Source of the DNA: Salvelinus alpinus
Taxonomy: Eukaryota > Chordata > Actinopteri > Salmoniformes > Salmonidae
Direction: 5' to 3'
Assembly: GCF_045679555.1 (NCBI RefSeq)
Contig: NC_092087.1
Location: 80,817,585-80,881,584, forward strand
Length of the DNA stretch: 64,000 bases
Part shown: in pieces, positions 43,206-55,825 of the stretch
Numbering within the stretch: the stretch's first letter is position 1
How the letters are laid out: each line of letters opens with the position of its first letter
The notes under the pieces: generated by a model
What the model was told of the DNA's origin: nothing
The model's input: the letters and a program-made list of their open reading frames with translations, nothing else
Databases searched by the model: none
Translations under genes and position numbers: made by a program

Positions 43206-44962
43206 GCATCAATTCCAGGGGAGAAATTACCTGGAGGAATATTTCAATTTCTTCATCATTTGAAGACCTGGAGGTGACCTTGACTTGATGTTTTAGAGAA
43301 AGTAGATTTTGTCATTTTCTGGTAGATGGATTCAGTTTAAAGCAGTTCAATTCATACAATCTTGAGCATTGCTCATCTTGGATGTTATTACCAGGTCGTG
43401 ACAGTTTGTGTCATTCCTGGTGGGCGAGAAGTAGTTGAATTAATGTCAACCTGAATGTCATCCATCTTGGAAGAGACGTTCACAGCGAGTATCTGAACTC
43501 ATCTTGCTTTCACGTTCTCTGTTGCTAGCCAACCGGCTTCCGCTGCTGTTAACAATGCTATCTTGACGAGCATCTATTTACACTATGTTATCTAACAGTT
43601 TGATCAATGATCAAGGGACACCTCCCAGAGTTATATTGTCTCCAGTAACAACATCTATCTGGTCTCACCAAAGTCAGATACCATCTATCACAACATAACA
43701 GGGACGGGAAGAGAGATAACACATCGTTAAAGGTACAGTATGGGATCTGAGAATTTGTTCCTCATTTCAATTCAGGGCTGCCGTTTAAAAAAAAAAATTT
43801 TTATCCCAGAATGTAGCTTTAAGATAATGTAGGATGTCAAAGCTAAGCACCGACCACATTATTCAACATTTTTATCACAACCCCTCAATGTAGTTTCTAA
43901 TCTTTTCAGTGCCTGGGGCGTTCATTATCTGTTTGTTACAATGCTTTCTGTGTTTCAGACAAGATGGTATGTATGTGCTCATCTCTTGATCGGGATGGAT
44001 CTGTGATGTGTCTGAGCCAAATGCCTGTAAGCATAATAGTTATGTACATTTTCACCGGAAAATGGATAATCGCGTTTTTTACTTAAACTTGACATCGGAA
44101 TGATTGGCATCAAGGTCACACGCCTGATTTCCTGTGTCTAGCTGTACCATACTGCTTCTCTGTACTGTAGAGAGATTTCTTCCTCTTGATAGGACACCAT
44201 TACGAGCAGCAGCCTGCAGATAATGGCTACTGTATCTCATTACCCCCCATTGCTAGAGCCCAACTCGCTCTTTTCCTCTCCTCTGTACGGTTACAGCAAA
44301 ATAACATTTCATCACGGTTTTAGTCTTGGCTCTAAGAGGAACTTTCGCTGCAGGTGAAACATATAATTGCGAGTGTTTCTTGCTCGACTTTTAGTCAAGA
44401 AAATGCTGGCGTGACTTCTGAGGCTGTGATTGGTCTGTCTTTCCAAGGGGAGGTCAGGGATACATGCCTTGGTGCTGAGGTTGAGGGATTTGCTGCAGTG
44501 CTGTTGTTCAATTGGCGTTTGTCAAGAAGCGTTGTGCGCCTGTGCACATGCAAGTGTTTGTGTGTCTTCGTCTGTCCGTGTGTGTTGAACTGGCATTCAT
44601 CAAGAGTAGTCCCTAGTTGAGTTGTGTAATCCCCCTCCTGCCTCTTCTCCCAGCGCTGAGATGGGAGTGTGAATCTCACCTTGGCTGCACGGTGTTAGAA
44701 GAGCCCTCGTTGATCACAGTGAGAATGAGATGCTATGGGAAAGACAGAGACGAGGTGCTATCTCAGAAAGACATAGATGTTACATGGGAAGGAGATATCT
44801 TCTGTATCTACTAACGGTATAGATGTTGCTGTCATGACATCATTACCACATCTGCATTGTGTTCATCAGAAGAATGTCTTTGTTTTTTTAAATTGTGTTT
44901 TCTGTCTTTAAAGCGTTTCTTTGGTAGATTACACAAGACTGGCCCTTTAGACCCCAGCTTTA
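43206..44962. other. Intronic sequence without recognised feature
   Basis: Read on both strands; no conserved exon or known repeat was identified. Poly-A at 43788-43797 and scattered short homopolymers only. Confidence 0.4.
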
Positions 44963-45140
44963 GACAATTGCTGTGATTGCCTATTATTCCCATATGAAAT
45001 AGAACAAAAGCTTTAGATTGAAGGGAAATACAGCGATGCTAACAGCTACTGAAGAACTGCATGAGATAGAGAGGGCAAAATAAGAGTGTAAACAATTTAT
45101 CTCCTTAGGAAGTGGATAACCAAGGTATTGAGTTGAGACT
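44963..45140. repeat. 180-bp duplicated segment, copy 2
   Basis: Matches 41213-41392; followed directly by a TG array. Confidence 0.9.
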
Positions 45141-45146
45141 GCGTGT

Positions 45147-45184
<38 letters not shown>

Positions 45185-45196
45185 GCGTGTGTGTGT

Positions 45197-45252
<56 letters not shown>

Positions 45253-45275
45253 TGTGTGTATGTGTGTTTGTGTGC
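45141..45275. repeat. (TG)n microsatellite, interrupted
   Basis: TG repeats with CGTG, ATGT and GGTG interruptions. Confidence 0.95.
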
Positions 45276-45285
45276 GATTTGTGGA

Positions 45286-45455
45286 GAGAAACTCATTAAA
45301 GTTAGACCCTGGGCACTAGAAGAAACAGTGGTGGAGTGGTGCATTGTGGGATGCTCGGAGGCTAACGTTGGGGTAACACTGTCGTCAACAGTGGGGAGAG
45401 GTTGCCAATAACGTGGTCCCTTCCTTGTTTATAATTTATCACCAATGAGAGGTTA
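45286..45455. repeat. Duplicated segment (AAACTCATT...GGTTGCCAATAACGTGG), copy 1
   Basis: Collinear with 46420-46710, except that this copy has a single GTGGTGCATTGTGGGAT unit while the other has three. Confidence 0.85.
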
Positions 45456-45600
45456 CCGTGGGCTACTGTGTTTGTCTCCGAAACTAGGACAACAGCAGTT
45501 TATCTTACAAATGTACGCTTCAATATTTAATTTGCCTTTTGAGAGTCATTTCCGAAACATGCCTCTGTACAACTAAGAAGGAAGTGACCGTTTTTGAATA

Positions 45601-45761
45601 CAGGGTCGTATTCCTCACGGCACTTCACGGAAACGTTCTGAGACGGAAAACAAAAAAGAGCATTTCTTATTGGATTCTTAACGAGCATTACTTACAAGTC
45701 CAAGCAGACCCTCCCTGTGTTAGTCTGTTTTCGTCCGTTTGGTGCCTAATGAATACAACCC
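45601..45761. mobile_element. MITE family B copy 2 (CAGGGTCGTATTC ... GAATACAACCC)
   Basis: Terminal inverted repeats CAGGGTCGTATTC and GAATACAACCCAG. The inside shows GAAACGTTCTGAGACGGAAA and GTTTTCGTCCGTTTGGTGCC, known as a common salmonid fold-back element. Confidence 0.75.
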
Positions 45762-46419
45762 AGAGTGACCATGAAGTGACCATCTTTGAATGCACAGGGT
45801 TATAGCCTATATTAAGCCATGAAATGAGGCAACAGATTAGCACAGTTAGTTGATGCTGATACAGTAATACAACTACATTGGAACCTGTGAGCTCCCCCTG
45901 ACACCCGACACTCAGTTCTATTTTTAACCATTTCACTTATTCCGAATAAATTAGAGGTTCTTCTCCACTCAAGTGGAGTGGAGGATCTCGGCAGATTCAC
46001 CAGGCGTGAAGGAATACTGTTTACTGTGTGTGTGTTTATTTTCCCCTACTACCCCCCCCCCCCCCCAGCATACTGCAAAGATTCAACATTCATATGATCA
46101 CTGTAAAAATAGGTCCTATTCTGTAATCCGCACGATATGGCGTCTGCACCATGAGTGTGTGCGTCAGTGTGTGTGCGTCTATTGATGTCTGTGTGTCTCA
46201 GTCTGTCTCTTGATTGGAGGCAGTGATAAGTAGAACTTAGATCAGAGGAGCCGCAGAACTGAAGAGAGGCAGGTATCTAACACACAAACACACACACACA
46301 CACATACACACAGACCATTCTGCTGTAATCCACACAATATGGTGTCTGTACCATGTGTGTGTATGATGTGTGTGGTGTGTGTATGATGTGTGTGGTGTGT
46401 GGGTGTGATTTGTTGTGAG

Positions 46420-46852
<433 letters not shown>

Positions 46853-46906
46853 ATCTTTTGATACCTCTGTGTCTCAGTCTGTGGTTCTTGATTGGAGTCA
46901 GTGATA

Positions 46907-47034
<128 letters not shown>

Positions 47035-47134
47035 CTTCACTCACACAGCCCCAGGCATGGTCAACCTCATTAGCCAGCTCCACTCTGGTGAGTTCCACGC
47101 TCCAATCACCCACAGTCAAGCTTCCGCAGCCCAG

Positions 47135-47251
<117 letters not shown>

Positions 47252-47579
47252 AGCCGGATACTGAGTCCTGGGCTTAGCAGCAGACAGCCGACAGGTCCTT
47301 AAGAAACCAAACTGTGGAATTCACTATCATTCAGCTCTCCTGTCACACAATTGACCTGTGCTACGGCATAAAGATAACATCTTTACTGTGTGCTGTAACA
47401 CAATACAGTATCTTACATTACTAACATATACATTACATACAGAACAGCTCTACTCCGCAACATTATGTGAAGGAGATTCTAGCTTCCTGGAATCACTCTC
47501 TCGTTCTCATCTGCATATGTAACACATTTGGATGCCCTGAACAATACATACAGTACCCTACAGTACAGAGACACAGAAG

Positions 47580-47930
47580 ATAGAGAGAGATAGAGAGAGA
47601 GAGCGAGACAGAGGAGAGAGGAGAGAAAGAGAGACAGAGAGGAGAGATCGAGAGAGAGACAGAGAAGAGAGAGAGAGACAGGGAGAGAGGAGAGGCTAGA
47701 GACAGATACGAGAGAGAGAGACAGACAGAGAGAGAGAGAGAGAGAAGAGGCCAGAGACAGAGACGAGAGAGAGAGACAGACAGAGAGAGAGAGAGAGACA
47801 GACAGAGAGAGAGAGAGAGAGGAGAGGCCAGAGACAGAGACGAGAGAGAGAGACAGACAGAGAGAGAGAGAGGAGAGGCCAGAGACAGAGACGAGAGAGA
47901 GAGACAGACAGAGAGAGAGAGAGAGAGGGC
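47580..47930. repeat. GA/GACA-rich purine tract with 60-bp-scale substructure
   Basis: Blocks AGAGGCCAGAGACAGAGACG and AGAGAGACAGACAGAGAGAG recur four to five times. Two flanking segments (47455-47580 and 47938-48060: CTAGCTTCCTGGAATCACTC, TCTCGTTCTCATCTGCA) are also near-identical, so the tract lies between direct repeats. Confidence 0.92.
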
Positions 47931-48264
47931 TGGATTGCTACTCCACAACGTTATGTAAAGGAGATAATTCTAGCTTCCTGGAATCACTCTCTCGTTCTCA
48001 TCTGCAAATGTAACACATTTGGATGCCCTGAACAATACGTACAGTACCCTACAGTACAGTACATAGATGCAGTGCAGTGAGTGCATAGTTGCAGATGCAT
48101 TTCTCCTATACAATGCCCCAAGGCATCGGTGTTCTTTTTCAGCTTGTACTCCTTTTCCCCTGGTAATGTAGCTGGACAGTTCATGTACTGTAAAGGTTAC
48201 ATTATAACCTATATTCAGCCTAGTGATGCTGTAGTGACATTTTAGATATGGTAGATGTTCAGCA

Positions 48265-48385
48265 GTTGGTAGAGCATGACACTTGTAACGCCAGGGTAGT
48301 GGGTTCGATTCCCGGGAACACCCATACTTAAAATGTATCCAGGCATGACTAAAGCGTCTAGTAATTGGCATATATTATTATATAT
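48265..48385 (+). mobile_element. tRNA-derived SINE fragment
   Basis: Pol-III-like head AGTTGGTAGAGCATGACACT, then B-box-like GGGTTCGATTCCCGGG; it continues into AAATGTATCCAGGCATGACT and ends near ATATTATTATATATTATA. This is not a functional tRNA, because the acceptor stem is missing. Confidence 0.7.
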
Positions 48386-48574
48386 TATATGTAACTGTGT
48401 CTGCCTAAGGGGCAGACTGACTGACTGACAGACCGGCTGACCGCTAGCTAAGCAGGAGGTCACTGATCTACAGTGCATCTCAACATGCCTTCCTCTCAGC
48501 CGCGCCCCTAAATAATTAATAAAGCCGATTTTTAGGAGATCTGAGGCTCGTTGAGTGACCTTGCGTTGATCTGG

Positions 48575-49880
48575 TTCACTTGTTTATTTGGATCCTCATT
48601 GGCTTTTGCAGAAGCAGCAGCTACTCTCCCGGGGTCCACAAAGAAACACAGAACATGACGAGTAGCAGAACACTGATACACTCATTTCAAAGACAATGAT
48701 ATACAAACAATACAACAGCAGAAATTATACAGTCAATATAACTCAGCAGAAAATGTGTGTGTTGGAGTGTTTCTCGGTCCCCACAGTTCCATGAGATGTT
48801 GTTTAACCCCTGTAGGTCTAAGCCGTCGGGGGGGGGGGGGGGTCTGAGCTGACATAAGGAATTGTTTTAATAAGGTCATATCGTGGATCATTTCGCTATT
48901 TGATTTTGAATTTTAGGACCCTGTTAGGTATCACTGTTAGGTATCAGGACCCTGTTAGGTATCATTATCATATTTGATAAAATATTGAATTTGGCCTTTA
49001 CTACTATAGCCCATAGAAACGCATTGAATAACACGTTCATAAATGGCAACAAGAAAAGACAGTCAAAAAATGTATCATAAGAAACAAGATGTTGAAGTGT
49101 CTGTGCTGTATCTAGGAGATGTAAGAAAGCTCAGGATTTAACCTCTTTTTGGGGGGTAGGCACAAAACTACCTCTATACTTCCATTTTGTCTTTTAAACG
49201 GTATGAGTTACATTCAGACCAGTCCCGTGACACTGTGGGGTCGTAGAGCAGAACGGAGAACATCGTCGTGTTCGTGAGAATCGGTTTCGGATGCTACAAA
49301 CATAAGTTGGCACATCGCCGGTACTGACTTCAGACGAGTCCCGTCTGTGTCGTGTCGTGTGGGCGGCCGATGAGCAAAATGGACGCTACAGACGTGTTCG
49401 TGAGAAGACAGATTTTCGGGGTGTCTCATGTTCTGACAAACACCGCTGTAGCTCGTCCACCTTCCACCGCAAATGCGGAAAGCCGCCATCGGCCGATGCG
49501 GTGGATTGAGACGCAGCCCATGCAACAATGATATCTCAAGTTTAAACTGAAGGATTTTGAAGTCTCCAGCTTTAGCGATTTTTGCAATTCGTTCCAGTCA
49601 CTGGCAGCAGAGAACTGGAAGGAAAGTCGGCCAAGGGAGGTGTTGGCTTTGGGGATGACCAGTGAGATATACCTGCTGGAGCGTGTGCGACTTGTAGATG
49701 ACCTGGAGCCAGTGGGTTTGGCGACGAGTATGAAGCGAGGGCCAGCCAACGAGAGCGTACAGGTCGCAGTGGTGGGTAGTATATGGGGCTTTGGTGACAA
49801 AACGGATGGCACTGAGATAGACTGCATCCACTTGGTTGAGTAGAGTGTTGGAGGCTATTTTGTAAATGACATCTCAGAAT
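48575..49880 (-). mobile_element. Second non-LTR retrotransposon remnant (different family), 3' part
   Basis: Minus-strand frames read LNQVDAVYLSAIRFVTKAPY, then THHCDLYALVGWPSLHTRRQ, HWLQVIYKS (about 49686-49850); in a shifted frame they read FSAASDWNELQKSLKLET (about 49560-49620). This is the typical C-terminus of a LINE reverse transcriptase ORF, broken by a frameshift. The low-coordinate end (TTTATTTGGATCCTCATTGG, GCAGAAGCAGCAGCTACTCT) resembles a salmonid LINE 3' end. Noncoding remnant. Confidence 0.65.
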
Positions 49881-49904
49881 TCGAGGATCGGACCATGATA
49901 ACTG

Positions 49905-51160
49905 ACGGTCCAGTGTTATACCTAGGAGTTTAGCTTCCTCAACGTGACCATGATAACTGACCGTCCAGTGTTATACCTAGGAGTTTAGCTTCCTCAACGT
50001 GATCATGATAACTGACTGTCTGGTGTTATACCTAGGAGTTTAGCTTCCTCAACGTGATCATGATAACTGACTGTCTGGTGTTATACTTAGGAGTTTAGCT
50101 TCCTCAACGTGATCATGATAACTGACTGTCTGGTGTTATACCTCGGAGTTTAGCTTCCTCAACGTGACCATGATAACTGACCGTCCAGTGTTATACCTAG
50201 GAGTTTAGCTTCCTCAACGTGATCATGATAACTGACTGTCTGGTGTTATACCTAGGAGTTTAGCTTCCTCAACGTGATCATGATAACTGACTGTCTGGTG
50301 TTATACCTAGGAGTTTAGCTTCCTCAACGTGATCATGATAACTGACTGTCTGGTGTTATACCCAGGAGTTTAGCTTCCTCAACGTGATCATAATAACTGA
50401 CTGTCTGGTGTTATACCTAGGAGTTTAGCTTCCTCAACGTGATCATGATAACTGACTGTCCATTGTTATACCTAGGAGTTTAACTTCCTCAACGTGACCA
50501 TGATAACTGACCGTCCAGTGATATACCTAGGAGTTTAGCTTCCTCAACGTGATCATGATAACTGACCGTCCAGTGTTATACCTAGGAGTTTAACTTCCTC
50601 AACGTGACCATGATAACTGACCGTCCAGTGTTATACCTAGGAGTTTAACTTCCTCAACGTGACCATGATAACTGACCGTCCAGTGTTATACCTAGGAGTT
50701 TAACTTCCTCAACGTGACCATGATAACTGACCGTCCAGTGTTATACCTAGGAGTTTAACTTCCTCAACGTGATCATGATAACTGACCGTCCAGTGTTATA
50801 CCTAGGAGTTTAGCTCCCTCAACTTGACCATGATAACTGACTGTCTGGTGTTATACCTAGGAGTTTAGCTTCCTCAACGTGACCATGATAACTGACCGTC
50901 CAGTGTTATACCTAGGAGTTTAACTTCCTCAACGTGACCATGATAACTGACCGTCCAGTGTTATACCTAGGAGTTTAACTTCCTCAATGTGATCATGATA
51001 ACTGACCGTCCAGTGTTATACCTAGGAGTTTAGCTCCCTCAACTTGACCATGATAACTGACTGTCTGGTGTTATACCTAGGAGTTTAGCTTCCTCAACGT
51101 GACCATGATAACTGACCGTCCAGTGTTATACCTAGGAGTTTAACTTCCTCAACTTGCTCA
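49905..51160. repeat. 55-bp minisatellite, about 23 copies
   Basis: The unit contains CATGATAACTGACCGTCCAG, TGTTATACCTAGGAGTTTAG and CTTCCTCAACGTGA. Two subtypes alternate: CCGTCCAG with GTGACC, and CTGTCTGG with GTGATC. It begins directly after the LINE remnant. Confidence 0.96.
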
Positions 51161-51605
51161 GTGGCCACACCCTTTATACACGACTCCAGTTGAGGTTTAG
51201 GTCTTAGAGAATGTTTTGAACCAAATACAGTGTATTTAGGACCAGTTTATTATTAATCTCCCATTCTGATACTGAGGCTTTTTCCATTGTGTTTTATGTC
51301 ATTTGGTATTGTATTTTATTTCTTCTTTTTGTTAAGGTCAAAAGAAATCTCAATTGACAGTATGTCAACCAATCTGCTGAGCAGCCTGTCTTGTTTGTCG
51401 CCTACTTTGCATCATTTCTGGAGCGATAGAAAGGACCAAAGGGGTAGACTGGGTCCACATGGAAGAGTTGATGTGTTTTCTGGTTTGATTTACACATAAA
51501 TTATTTCTCGATTACACATTTTGATAATACACAGGTAGTTTGCAGCCAAAGATAGGATTGGTCAATCTATAAATGTGATAACTTCCCTGAGTTTTTAAAC
51601 TTTGA

Positions 51606-51725
51606 GGGACAGTTTTCTAAACACAGATTAAGCCTAAATAAAAAACACTTTTAATAGAGTGTATTTCAATGCTTTTTAGTCAACGACTATAGGCTTAATC
51701 TGGGTCTGGGAAACTATCCCTGTCC
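51606..51725. mobile_element. Palindromic MITE (GGGACAGTTTTCTAAACACA ... )
   Basis: The left arm GGGACAGTTTTC...AGATTAAGCCTA pairs with the right arm TAGGCTTAATCTGGGTCTGG, GAAACTATCCC. The middle CACTTTTAATAG / GCTTTTTAGT is loosely symmetric. Confidence 0.75.
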
Positions 51726-52194
51726 TGAGCGTCAAAGTTTTTCCTTCAAAAAAAGCTCACATTGGCTATTGCTAATTCGGTTTTACAAAAGGTTGCTTTG
51801 CCCTTTCTCTCTGTACTAAAGCAGAACGATCAGTTATGTAAAGTCATAATTAGTCTTAGTCCTGAGCTGCATGGAAAGTGTTAGATCCGGAACCGCGATG
51901 TATTAGTGGAACCAGATTTTCTGCACAGCAAATCACACAAATCTTTTGGAGGAAAAGAAAAATGAAGAGCTGTTCCGCTGAGCACAGAGGTGAAGCTCTG
52001 GGAAAGTTAAGCTCCACTTTATTCTTGAATAATCACGTCAACTATTCTTTCTGTGACCCCAAATCCAATACTGGTTAGCGGTATAACACCCGTCCCCCTG
52101 AATATCTAAATATTTGGAGGAACTGTTCCTCGCTTTACCGTTCCGGTCAGGTTTGAATATATCTCCAATGTCATTGTGAATATTGGGAGAGGGA

Positions 52195-52585
52195 TTCTAT
52201 CAGTTCGTGATCAGTTGAATCCATTCCATCAGTTCTGGTCATTTCATACTGGAAGGGGTCTCAGCATGTTGTCTGTATCAGTCCAGTTGAATCCATTCCA
52301 TCAGTTCTGGTCAGTTCATACTGGAAGGGGTCTCAGCATGTTGTCTGTATCAGTCCAGTTGAATCCATTCCATCAGTTCTGGTCAGTTCATACTGGAAGG
52401 GCTCTCAGCATGTTGTCTGTATCAGTCCAGTTGAATCCATTCCATCAGTTCTGGTCAGTTCATACTGGAAGGGGTCTCAGCATGTTGTCTGTATCAGTCC
52501 AGTTGAATCCATTCCATCAGTTCTGGTCAGTTCATACTGGAAGGGCTCTCAGCATGTTGTCTGTATCAGTCCAGTTGATTCCAAA
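52195..52585. repeat. 72-bp minisatellite (about 5.4 copies) within an open frame
   Basis: The unit contains TCAGCATGTTGTCTGTATCA, GTCCAGTTGAATCCATTCCA and TCAGTTCTGGTCAGTTCATA. Because 72 is a multiple of 3, a plus-strand frame (52176-52628, repeating NPFHQFWSVHTGRGLSMLSV) stays open. GGGGTCT and GGGCTCT variants alternate. Confidence 0.93.
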
Positions 52586-52869
52586 CGTTATCCAAACGTT
52601 ACATCATCACCCTATCACAAGCCCGTGATTAAAACCGTACGATCACATGACCTGCGTCGGATTCCTGAGCTTGGGATTGGCTAATCCGTTTAAGGCTAAT
52701 TGTTCCCACTCTCCTCCACATTAAGCTGTCAGCTTACAAATAGAATGACCCACCTATCACAGAACACCATGTCATCAGCAGTCTGCCTACCCACCCTCAC
52801 CTTTCTAATGCCACTATTAGTGTCTAGGTCAGACTACTATCAGCTGCTTATACACTTAAAATGGAGTGT

Positions 52870-53085
<216 letters not shown>

Positions 53086-54026
53086 CTAACCTTCTTCACT
53101 CATAACGCCCCGAGGCTCCTTAGTCGTGAAATCAATTCCATTCCACACACCCTGACCTCCAACACCTTAAGGGAGTTTTCATACATGATCTCTATCCTCA
53201 CACACGCACACACAGACAGACACACACAAAAACACTTTTCGCTATTCTCTCCCTCCCGTAGATAAATTGAGGTGTGTGTGCGTGCGTACGCGCACCTTTG
53301 ATGGTGATGTGTGGACTAGCGTAGTGGAGGCTTACAGTGGGATTTTTTGTAGAAGTCTACAGTCACAAGATCTTATGAATAGTTAATAGGCAATAGAAGT
53401 CAGCCCAGAGAGCTGGGGGAGAAAATGTTGGTACCTCCCATTGGTACCTCTCTCCTCTTTCCCTCATATCTCTCTCATTCTCTCCCCTCCTCTCACCTTC
53501 CTTACTATTTCACTGTCCTCACCTTCTCTGTGTGTCTCTATACTGCTGTGTGGCTATCAGAATGTGTCAGCCTTTTTTGCGTGTACATTTTTGCACGCCC
53601 ACACAGGGGGAATATGGTGGAAAACTAAGACAGAACTTAGCCAGATTGACAGTTACTTAGCTGAGCCTGTGAAGGCTGGCTGACGTTACAGGAGAGAGGC
53701 CTGTCTGGTGGCTGTCAACTGCAGCGCTGCAGCAGAGGATTGAATCAGTTGAGGGGGAACGCCTCAAAGCCTGTACACAGCGTCTGGAGTGGAGTTATCA
53801 TACCAAACACACGATAGAGCAATCAAATAGAACGTTGTAATACACCATCTATCACTATTAACTAAACAGTCAGGTACAGTATTGTCCCTCTCCTCTCCTG
53901 TTTTGCTCCCCGTCACAGCTGTTTCATTGTTAAAGGGGATGTTGTTTCATTTAACACCCAAACTGTAGAACTAAATGATCGAGCACTGAGCTGCATCTCT
54001 TCTGTTTCTCTTTCTCTCTCTATCAG

Positions 54027-54084
54027 CTTTGATGTCAGCTGGATGCTGTACCACCAACTGTAGAAATGTCAAAATATGGGACAG
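54027..54084 (+). other. 58-bp exon-like block with strong splice sites (candidate exon)
   Basis: It is preceded by a long pyrimidine tract and TATCAG, and followed by GTAAGAAT. With two bases carried in, one frame is open and ends NCRNVKIWD. That is compatible with the phase-1 donor of ccdc85a exon 2, but no family member is recalled with this peptide. The VKIWD ending resembles a WD40 repeat strand. It could be chance, or a microexon of an unrecognised transcript. Confidence 0.25.
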
Positions 54085-54124
54085 GTAAGAATCATTCAAT
54101 AGGACACATTTTAACTTTTTTGTA

Positions 54125-54250
54125 ATTTAGCAGATGCTTTAATCCAGAGCGATTTACAGTAGTGAGTACATACATTTTCATACTTTTTCCCCCTGTACTG
54201 GTCCCCCCGTGGGAATCGAACCCACAACCCTGGCTTTGCAAGTGCCATGC
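54125..54250 (-). mobile_element. tRNA-derived SINE, reverse orientation
   Basis: Minus strand: GGTAGAGCATGGCACTTGCA head, GTGGGTTCGATTCCCACGGG B box, and CTGTAAATCGCTCTGGATTA, AAGCATCTGCTAAATTAC tail. Same class as 48265-48385 and similar to 40577-40745. Confidence 0.85.
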
Positions 54251-54261
54251 TCTACCAACTT

Positions 54262-54475
54262 TGCTCCCGAGTGGCGCAGCGGTCTAAGGCACTGCATCTC
54301 AGTGCAAGAGGCGTCACTACAGTCCCTGGTTCGAATCCAGGCTGTATCACATCCGGCCATGATTGGGAGTCCCATAAGGCGGCGTTCCGGGTTTGGACGG
54401 TGTAGGCCGTCATTGTAAATAAGAATGTGTTTTTAAACTTGCCTAGTTAAATAAAAAATATATTTAAAAAAATAT
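54262..54475 (+). mobile_element. tRNA-derived SINE (tRNA-Leu-like head), copy 2
   Basis: GCTCCCGAGTGGCGCAGCGG, GTTCGAATCCAGGCTGTATC, AATAAGAATGTGTTTTTAAA, CTTGCCTAGTTAAATAAA. It abuts the previous SINE. Confidence 0.88.
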
Positions 54476-54610
54476 CCCTTCCTTAATTAAATGTAGCCCT
54501 CAGCAAAACTTTACAAAGCCTGTATAAGCAGACCTGAGCCAGAGGGAATAGAAGAATTGTAACTCTAGCTGTGTCATCCTATGAGTCAGAGAGAACGCGC
54601 CAAGTGTGGT

Positions 54611-54699
54611 AGCCTGGTCCCAGATCTGTTTGTGCTCTCTTGAATGCCAATGACCAGACGTTGACAAGAGACCACAAACAGATCTGGAACCAGGCTACC
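54611..54699. mobile_element. Short fold-back MITE, copy 2
   Basis: GCCTGGTCCCAGATCTGTTT pairs with AAACAGATCTGGAACCAGGC. Confidence 0.75.
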
Positions 54700-55617
54700 A
54701 GTGTGGTAACTACGGTATGCATCACATCAGTTTGCCAATCTGGGTGTATAATAATCAAGCTGTGTGGCAGACAGTGAGACTGTAGTGGGTATATAGTAAT
54801 GAAGAGATAGAGGTGACCTTCCCATCTTAAATCTTGTCCCAGCGGGGAGGGAGCAGATGACTGTGTGTGTGTGTGTGTGTGTGTGTAGGTGGCTGTATTT
54901 ATATTGAATGATTCAGCGACAGGACATCCCCTCTCTCCTGGGGGATTGCACACCACCTTACATACACACAATCACCTCTTGATGTTTCATTCTGCCCAGA
55001 GATGGAACATACTCGTTTCCTGTTCTTTACTTTCTCAGAATTTCTCTCACCCTCTTTCTCGTACCCCCCTCCCCTTTCTCTTTCTCGCTCTCTCTGCCTT
55101 TTTAGTCACATCATAACAGTAAGTATATCATTGATGCATTCAAAGTATGTCTAAAACATGTCTTCTTCTCCCTCATAGCTTCGATGCCTCTTCTTGACCA
55201 CACTGCACCCCAGCTGGGACGTTTGGGGTGAGACGTACCTCCTCAACGGGGGGATATGGAGGGTCCAACACTCCTGCTGCCCTGGCCCAAACAGACACTA
55301 GGACAACTGGACACCCCTCTCCAAGATCCTGATGGCCTGTCCCATCCGTCCTCATATACTACTATGTTTCCATTTCTACGTCTAGAGTTCGGGGGAAAAC
55401 TTGGGAATGCTATTAGGACGGATGGATGGCATTCCCAAAGACTGTCACAGCTAAATGGATGAGAGCGAGACTAGATACCACATATGAGCTCCCTGCCAAC
55501 CACCATGACATGGCCTACCTCCCAGAGAGGGAAAGAAGCAGGGGAAGAAGTGAAAAGAAGGAGAGAAGAAGAGGACCACTCCTCTCTGTTTACAGATTCA
55601 GCTCATCAGTCTGGGGT
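54700..55617. other. Intronic sequence without recognised gene
   Basis: An acceptor-like CTTCTTCTCCCTCATAG ends at 55179 and a GGTGAGAC follows near 55226, but the 48-base block between has no recognised coding match. A short TG array lies at 54860-54887. Confidence 0.35.
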
Positions 55618-55691
55618 CCACTCTCTTTCTCCTTCTCTCTCTCTCTCTCCTCTCTCTCTTTCTCCTTATCTCTCTCTCTCTCTCTCTTTCC

Positions 55692-55772
<81 letters not shown>

Positions 55773-55791
55773 CTTCTCTCTCTCTTTCTCC

Positions 55792-55825
<34 letters not shown>

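Noticed and set aside
48265-48330. tRNA-like sequence
   Set aside because: It is the head of a tRNA-derived SINE without paired acceptor arms, and it is duplicated with the large segment.
49214-49827. Two overlapping 104-133 residue frames as host genes
   Set aside because: They carry LINE reverse-transcriptase C-terminal motifs in shifted frames; a degenerate retroelement.
55180-55226. Second exon-like block (acceptor CCCTCATAG, possible donor GGTGAG)
   Set aside because: The polypyrimidine tract is fair but no frame matches a known family and the donor is weak; not listed as an exon.
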